This document shows, one piece after another, positions 57,495 to 64,000 of a stretch of DNA of 64,000 nt. The position numbers and the translations under genes are program-made. The DNA comes from Cadophora sp. MPI-SDFR-AT-0126 (taxonomy: Eukaryota; Ascomycota; Leotiomycetes; Helotiales; Ploettnerulaceae): the NCBI GenBank assembly GCA_020747065.1, contig JAGMVK010000003.1:2480001-2544000 (forward strand), given 5' to 3'. The notes under the pieces were generated by a model. That model ran no database searches, was not told the DNA's origin, and saw only the letters and a list, made by a program, of their open reading frames with translations. The number at the start of each line of letters is the position of its first letter. Within the stretch, counting starts at the first letter, position 1.

Positions 57495-59533
57495 ATGAGC
57501 GACGCGACTCTACTTCCACCCCGCCGCCTCTCTTCTGCTGCCCCGGCCACGGTAGCCCGCGTTCGTTCGGATTCGAGCTCTGGTGAAGGGGATTTCGAGA
57601 CGTGCTTGGAACAGTCTGCTAGCTATATTCCTAGAGGAGAAGGGTTGGGGAGTTCCGAGGGAAGAGTGGACAATAAGCAGAAGAGGAAGAGGACCAGGTA
57701 CGTTTGTGAGGGAAACGCTTACAAAATTTATATACAGTCCTTTGTTTGCCCTATCCATTGCCGAGGATTCCAGCTTTATGTGTAAACTGCAATCAGGACT
57801 GGGTATTTGCTAATATGCTCTATACAGCCCAGCAGACCAGGCCATTCTCGAGGCCGAGTACAAACAGAATCCCAAACCAAACAAGGCATCACGCGCGGAA
57901 ATAGTAGAGAAAGTGTCATTGAACGAGAAAGAAGTACAGGTTAGATTTCCCGTTTCAGACGCGGTTTTGAAAATGCCAGGCGCGTCACATAGATATGCTC
58001 AGGAACTGACGGTTTCCCAGATATGGTTTCAGAACAGAAGACAAATAAACAGACGCAAATCACGTCCACTTCTACCACACGAGATCGCAGCATTCGGACT
58101 AGGAGGTATGGCTGCACTGTCTTCTGACCCAGCATCTATGGCAGGATATAGCAGCAGTCCAAGTATGGAGGAGACCGAGCCAAGTTCACAAGCGGATGTC
58201 ATTTCTAGTCAAGAAGAACCCGAAAGCCGTCAAGACGAGGCATCAGAGGTCATTCTGCCTGATTTATCGGAAAGATCTGTGGAAAATGAAAAGAAGGTCG
58301 AGGCAGAAGTTGTAGAAGTTGTGGAGGAAGTCGTCGCAACACTACCGCCACCATTACTTCGTCAGGGCTCATCTGGAGTCTCAGTCAACGAGTCTAGCTC
58401 ATTTCCCGTTCCCGACAATACCACCAAGTCATTTTCTTCGACACCTGGATATCTCGCAAATCGGTGGAACACTTACAATAGCTCATTCTCTACACCTGCT
58501 TCCTCTCAAGCTGCTGTATTTACCACGCCCGCGATGTAAGTTTTACGAATACACTGCTGACTTACACAAGCTAATAGATATATTTAGATTCAAAGCAACC
58601 CAGCCAAATTCATGTCCAGAACGTATTGATGAGACTGTATCATCCTCTTCATCCAATGTACGAATATCACTGTCCTTAGATGGTAAAGCAGAACTCATCT
58701 CAACCACCCCATCACCGCCACGTCAATACGCTCCTCGCCCTACCTCTTCCTCAGGCTCTATGTTACCTCAAAGAAGAATGGGTTTGCAGAGAAGTCAAAG
58801 TGCGATTTCATTTGGACCCCGTCCTTCAATGGCCCATCCCGGAACATCCTCAATGCCTCGCTTACCTACTGGTCGATCGAGAGACGCTCGCACATGGGAG
58901 ACCTGCTGTGATGGAGAGGCCCGAGATGAGCTGACTACACTGGCTGAAAATGAATCCCATGGCTCTGCCGTGGCAGCGATTAGCCTTATTCGTTCCAGCA
59001 GTAGCGCTGCTTTGAAGGCGAACCCGAACAAGCGTAATGCACCAGCTATGAAGCATGATTCAACTAAGCAAGGCAAGAAACAAAAGCTTGGAAGATCAGT
59101 GTCTAGTGTTGCTAGGTTACAAAATCCCAGCAAGACCTCTTCAAAGTCAGCTCAGGACCCATCTGAATACACAAAGGACCGTCTGTTGCGATCGCCATCT
59201 GGAGACTCTGATAAGGAGAACTGGCTTCCGCGTGAAGGTGGAGGAAATCCTCGCCGTAGACCACTACCCAGCGGTCGATCAGACAAGCGGCCTCAATCTC
59301 GAGCCGTGCTTGGTGAGAACAACAACATCCCAACCCATGCCGACTTCGGCGGTAACGGGAACCGGAAACGGAAGCCAGTGGTTGAGCAAGCAATATTTGA
59401 GGATCCTGAAAACGCAGCACAAGTGGGTGAAGATGTTGAGAAGTTTATGCGTGGCGAGGTAAGCCCAAGTAAAAAGGGCGATTTGGACTGTATTCAAGGT
59501 TTGCTCTCCCTTAGTCAGGGCAATTGGCGGTAG
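57495..59533 (+). CDS. Homeobox transcription factor, Yox1/Yhp1-like (591 aa, 4 exons)
   Basis: Predicted nuclear repressor-type homeodomain protein. Exons: 57495-57697, 57828-57939, 58021-58535, 58588-59533. The homeodomain (about residues 60-125) reads KQKRKRTSPADQAILEAEYK, NPKPNKASRAEIVEKVSLNE, KEVQIWFQNRRQINRRKSRP, with the invariant WFQNRR recognition helix. This matches the yeast Yox1/Yhp1 type, which controls M/G1 and G1 genes with Mcm1; a cell-cycle role is inference. The rest is long and disordered: acidic (EVVEVVEEVV), Ser-rich, with a DSDKENW motif and basic stretches. Intron 2 (57940-58020) is 81 bases with no in-frame stop and falls inside the homeodomain before helix 3, so retention would insert 27 residues. 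Confidence 0.9.
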
Positions 59534-60520
59534 CACGAGATGCAACCGGTTCTGGGGTTTGAGAAGTTATGTGGCAGTATTTGCTGATGTTTGAGTTTTG
59601 CCTACGGAGGTGCGTTAACAGCATTGGGATGGAGTTCAGGAGATGATAGTTACACGTCCACGTTTGAATGCTGTTCTGAATACCTCGGATACCAAGATTT
59701 GCTATGCTAAATGATGCTTACCAGAATAATTCCTTGCTCCATCTTTTCCTGTCCTGTGGCTATCTGCTCGGTGATAATCTCTTTTTTGATCAAGGCCTTC
59801 TCCAGATACAACGTTTTCCTGATACATTACATCCAAGTGGAACCGATCCCTGATATCCTCCTCTTTTATCAAATGATTGTCAGCGTGCTTACCAACGTAA
59901 TTATCATTTCAATGGACTCTGCTGATGCAGCCCAACAAGCTGTCTCCCTGTCTCTCAACTCTCAGAGCTTAAGATGGACCCTACTTTACAAACTACTTTG
60001 CTTTTTAGCGAATTCACTATTTACATCAGGGTGCAAGGATCTCTACAGTACATGAAGAAATCTTCTTCGCCTGTCCATCTTCTCCGAACAACAACAATCG
60101 GCGACCAACCCCATCCTTCGTTCGTGGCGCCAACTACACTTCCGCCTCCAGACGCTGTAGTCCCCTCGACTTCTACAGTTACGACTCCATACTTTGGGTG
60201 GCAGCTTCTTAATATTTTCAACAGCAGATTCTCCCAGAATAAGCTAGCTTGCCCAGGTACCGTGAATTCCTTGGACAAAGACGCAGGATCTCAGTACATA
60301 ATCCATCCTCTGGGCACTTTCGACTTCCATCTATCTGATCTTTGATAGGAATTTGTCATCAAGCTCTTCCCTTCAATATCTGGAGGGAACCGGAAAATTT
60401 GGCAGTTCCAGCACACTGTTCGAAAACACCTCAACATCCACGCCGCAAGCACCCACCAATGTCCGGTTCTGATAAGGACGTGCCAGCGACCCAAAACTCC
60501 TCCTGACATCTTGACAAGGC
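59534..60520. other. Intergenic between homeobox and orphan genes
   Basis: About 1 kb. Short frames at 59711-60055 and 59974-60345 lack features. Nothing further seen. Confidence 0.35.
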
Positions 60521-62017
60521 ATGGCAGCAAGTTCACTGAACAAAGGATGGTTGACGTCGTTGGTTGCTCCCACGGCTGCTCCTACTTATACCAGATGTCG
60601 ATTCATTAACGCCAGACCTATCATCTACCTCAAAATTCCTCATATCTCTTTCATACAGAATGGTCGCAAAAAAGTGACAAATAGCTCCACCGATGATCAC
60701 GCTATGGTCGAGAGCCTCCGAGATGTCATCCGAAGTTCAGTTGCGACAGCGATGAAGGACAGCACCACAGCCTTAGCCGACCTTTACACGAATATCGCTA
60801 CACTCACTCTCAACTCTACCTCTGAAGATGCTCTCCACAACGATAGTCATATCCATACATCATCGAAAAACACATCATCCAATATCCCAAGCAAAAGCAC
60901 AGCTTCTGCAGACTTGAGTGCCAACCAACAGATACAACATGGCCCTATCCACTTCCACCGTAGAGCTCATAAGACCGTCCACAGCCACAACATCCTCTCG
61001 GGCCCATCGCCATTTACTTCCGACGGTCGAACATACACCATTCCGAAGCCTCATGCGCATCCACCAAATCCTCTCACAATCAATGTTGACCCAAGAGCTC
61101 ATATCCGACCCTCAACACCGGAGCCCATCAGTCCAACCACAATCAAGAACCGTCTTCAAAATCTCTTCAATGACAAGGACTTGACTGTGGACTATGCCGA
61201 GCGTGAACGCAGGAACCCATTCCCACACCTCGACCAGAACTATGGCTGGAATCGAGCCTTATGCGCAGGCAAGATGTACTTCTCTACCGACTGGACACCT
61301 TTCGACGACGATGGCACACTGAGCGGAGGACTCGAAGCAATGACGTATATTAAGCGCCGATTTGCCAAATTCAGTTTATGGGCTCAACGCGAAGCGATGG
61401 AGTTCGATGAAGAAGATTTGCGCGGCGAGAATGGGTGGGGAAAGGTCTTCGATATGGTGTTCAAAGGGGAAGGCGTCGGATTATGTTGGGCTCGAATTCC
61501 TGGGAGTTGGCATGCTGTGAAACCTGGTCTTCTGACTTGTTGTAGGAGTGTTTCGTTCTACGACGAGGTGTTGAATTGGACAGAGGACATTCGTGAAAGA
61601 GTACGGACTTGGAGAGCTCAGAATCAAGAATGGAGAACGCTTCAAGCACTTTCTTCTAAACGGAGATTCAAGGCATTGTGGCCAGGTGACCAGGATAAGG
61701 AGAGATTTCGGCGGGATTGGTTGGGCCGGAAAGACTTCTCACAACATGAATCACATGACGATACTGAGCCGGGAGTGAAGAGAATTCGTATTCGAAGGCG
61801 CGAGCCAGAGAAGATCGCGACTGAGGAATGGCGTACCCGGCGGAGAGAGCAAGAGAAGAAGGCTGGTCGTTGGTTGGACGGTACGATTCGGCAGGATCGC
61901 ATGTGGGCTGAGTTTCATTGGGTTTTAAACCCGGATGATCCAAGAGAGCATGTCTGGCCAAGAAAGTATCGATATTACTTCAAAAATGGTGTACGATACT
62001 GGTACCGTGCTAATTAG
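60521..62017 (+). CDS. Unknown intronless protein, Trp-rich C-terminal half (498 aa)
   Basis: ATG at 60521 (AAGGCATGGCA context) to TAG at 62017. I do not recognise the family. The N-terminal ~40 residues are basic, low in acids and could act as a mitochondrial presequence (ASSLNKGWLTSLVAPTAAP, RCRFINARP), but this is weak. Residues ~60-210 are Ser/Thr/His-rich and probably disordered. From about residue 225 the protein looks folded and is unusually rich in Trp, Arg and Asp (NPFPHLDQNYGWNRALCAGK, MYFSTDWTPFDDDGTL, FAKFSLWAQREAMEFDEEDL). A very basic helical part ends in REHVWPRKYRYYFKNGVRYW. Its length and coherent composition support a real gene. Confidence 0.7.
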   Translation: MAASSLNKGWLTSLVAPTAAPTYTRCRFINARPIIYLKIPHISFIQNGRKKVTNSSTDDHAMVESLRDVIRSSVATAMKDSTTALADLYTNIATLTLNSTSEDALHNDSHIHTSSKNTSSNIPSKSTASADLSANQQIQHGPIHFHRRAHKTVHSHNILSGPSPFTSDGRTYTIPKPHAHPPNPLTINVDPRAHIRPSTPEPISPTTIKNRLQNLFNDKDLTVDYAERERRNPFPHLDQNYGWNRALCAGKMYFSTDWTPFDDDGTLSGGLEAMTYIKRRFAKFSLWAQREAMEFDEEDLRGENGWGKVFDMVFKGEGVGLCWARIPGSWHAVKPGLLTCCRSVSFYDEVLNWTEDIRERVRTWRAQNQEWRTLQALSSKRRFKALWPGDQDKERFRRDWLGRKDFSQHESHDDTEPGVKRIRIRRREPEKIATEEWRTRRREQEKKAGRWLDGTIRQDRMWAEFHWVLNPDDPREHVWPRKYRYYFKNGVRYWYRAN

Positions 62018-64000
62018 CATAGGATTGGCAGGTTGGAGAGATGGAGGAATGTTTGGATATCGATTAGAGCGTTGAATTTTTGAGATGGCGATGACATTTT
62101 GCATACTTTAAATCACCTCTTTCTAACCTGTTCATTGAGAAGCAAGGGTTTTCACAGCGTTGGTCTTGGGAGGGGGTCTAAAAGCGAGCGTTGGGTTTCT
62201 ACAGGATATTATTACTCCAGCAATGCTACAGTCTCACTTTTTCAAACCGTTCATACTTGCCACCTTTTGTCCGCTTATCGATTCAAACATTGGACAATCC
62301 TCGCCATAGTCGCTCAGAGCAAGGCAGATCTGCACAGAGCCCAAACTCGAACAAGTCATGACCTAAAGAAGCTCGGAAGATAAATAATGCCCATATCTGG
62401 GAATCTGCACCTAGTATTGTTTTTAATGCCTCTTAAGTAATGGCTTCTTAAAGATACCTATGATAGGCTTCGCCGACGATCTGGGTGTCATGCTGTCCCG
62501 GAATTTTGGTGGCCAAATCGTTTTGTCTGGAAGCTACCTATTTCCGATTGAGCATGTTTTTGTTCAGAGCATAGAGTTCCATATTATGATTACAAGATAC
62601 GACAGCAAACTATACTGTAGATTGAGATGACCTTGAGCGAAGCACTCGTTATCTCCATATGGTCGATGCTGCGCAATCACAAAACAGGTAATCGAGCAGC
62701 CACTTTCCCAAACTAAGTTTTCATGTATTAATTTAGCCAAATAAGCAAATCTTCTACAACCGTGGGCGGCCACACCGGGTGGTTCAGGTCAAAGCGTGTT
62801 CTCTCATCGCATACGAACACCAACTAACGGCGGATCGAATCGAAAAACCTATTCAATTAGGTTTGTAAATTGGAACCTCACACGCATCCGAGTGTGAGCT
62901 TCCAATTGAGTTTTGCATTCCCCCCCCTCCCCCCCCCCCCCCCCCCCCCCCCCTTTTTTTTTGGTTGTGACTTCGTTTATTTTCGATTTGTGATTTTTTG
63001 TGCTGGTGATACTTTTGTTTTTGTTTTTGTTTCCTTCGTTAAGCGAGCGGGGGTAAATAAAAACGTTACCATACCAAAGGTGCGGCATCGGCTATGATCG
63101 AAGGTAGTTCCACGGCTATGTCCTACTTTTTATTGACGCAAAATCGTTCAATACTCTCACAGGTATCATGCTGTGAATTATAAGCTAATCCTCAATAATC
63201 CCTTGCATCGGAGGTGTCCGACTTCTTCCGTGCAGTCTTCTGCTAAGTTGTGTGGAACTGGAATTACTCGCCAAGCAGAAAAGATCGTCTGGGACACGAC
63301 TCAATTGAATACCTAACAAGCTTCAAAGCTTCAAAAGCTTCAAAAATGCGCCGTTTGTACCAGTTGTGTTCTGCAAACCGTTCAAGATGCCAGTCGGCTC
63401 CAAGTCACTACTCAGAGCCGAACACAATCCAGAAGAATTCGCCCAGACATGCTGCTCATCCATTACATGGTTCGAATGTAGTACAAATGAAAAGAGAGAT
63501 TTATGAAGCCACAACGGCTCCTATTTCTGCTGCCGACAGTGCACGATTGATGGTCAACCGGGTCCAAGGTCAAGAAGCCGCTGAGATGTACTTTTCTTAA
63601 ATCAATACTTCACAACGAGCTGGCTTTGCACGACAGGCGTGGAGGAGCGCTTAGATTGAAGCTTGATCGCATGGTTGGCCTTTTTCTAAAGATAGCCGAG
63701 AGTAGCTTACTTAGCTTGTCGCTACGAAAAGGGATACCAGTACAACAACAAAGTTTCAGGGAAATCTTATTGAAACGAACCCTCGTTGAGACAATTGTAG
63801 CTACTGGAAGCGGAGTCTGGACGTAGTTCATCATTCATTTTCGCGCCAAGTCTCGTGGCTGAAACCGCGAATGATAATATATTCAGATATGCAGTGTTTT
63901 CAGTTTGAAGCCGCAGCCTCGCTATATCACACCTCGACATCCACTGTCGACTATTCTGAACATTAATCATCTGTCAGTACCAACATCTTTGCTGAATATT
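62018..64000. other. Right-edge non-coding stretch
   Basis: About 2 kb without a convincing gene. It holds the C/T homopolymer tract and, at 63318-63345, three near-repeats of AAGCTTCAAA followed by an 84-codon frame (63345-63599) with no features, which is not called. Confidence 0.4.
62920..62962. repeat. Homopolymer tract: C8-T-C25-T9
   Basis: Eight C, one T, twenty-five C, then nine T. On the minus strand this is a long G run able to form quadruplex structures. Such tracts are also frequent sites of sequencing error, so the exact length is unsure. Confidence 0.85.

Noticed and set aside
63345..63599. 84-codon frame after the AAGCTTCAAA repeats
   Set aside because: Short, featureless and without intron or homology support.
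1..64000. CRISPR arrays, transposons, rRNA genes or viral relics
   Set aside because: No regularly spaced repeats, transposase or polymerase frames, terminal repeats or rRNA-like segments were seen.

Overview
This window is nuclear DNA of a filamentous ascomycete (Pezizomycotina). Genes are monocistronic and lie on both strands. Most are split by short introns (mostly 45-90 bases) with GT/AG ends and CTAAC/CTGAC-type branch sites. The gene content is typically fungal: Zn2Cys6 regulators, a class IV chitin synthase and its Skt5 activator, a fungal polo kinase and a Yox1-like homeobox protein. A leotiomycete-like fungus would fit, but that placement is inference only. I see no CRISPR array, transposon, rRNA or convincing tRNA.

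Region 1 (1.7-9.0 kb) looks accessory or metabolic: a Zn2Cys6 regulator divergent from an alpha/beta hydrolase, a second Zn2Cys6 regulator, and a secreted-type FAD oxidoreductase with seven exons. A membrane-anchored cytochrome P450 follows at 14.3-16.0 kb, beyond the housekeeping genes HIS1 and RPS28. The promoter shared by the first regulator and the hydrolase has a CGG-N6-CCG palindrome and a 12-base direct repeat around it.

Region 2 (17-26.5 kb) holds housekeeping genes: a PP2A activator (PTPA) head to head with exosome subunit RRP46, then an NAD kinase with a long upstream region, then an F-box-like gene.

Region 3 (27-37.3 kb) is a cell-wall locus. A class IV (Chs3-type) chitin synthase and the Sel1-repeat activator SKT5, with a C-terminal CAAX box, are transcribed away from each other across 4.4 kb of non-coding DNA.

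Region 4 (38-62 kb) is dense: polo kinase (with an upstream ORF that may be its 5' exon), an OPA3-like mitochondrial protein, an unknown 222-residue protein, RTC3 (SBDS fold), a seven-exon RhoGEF, proteasome chaperone NAS2, Ran GTPase, an eleven-exon S10 serine carboxypeptidase, a Yox1-like homeobox gene and a Trp-rich orphan protein. The last 2 kb are non-coding and contain a long C/T homopolymer.

Exon structures were worked out by hand from reading frame, splice motifs and family continuity. Most multi-exon models close exactly in frame, which is the main support for them. UTRs cannot be placed from sequence alone.
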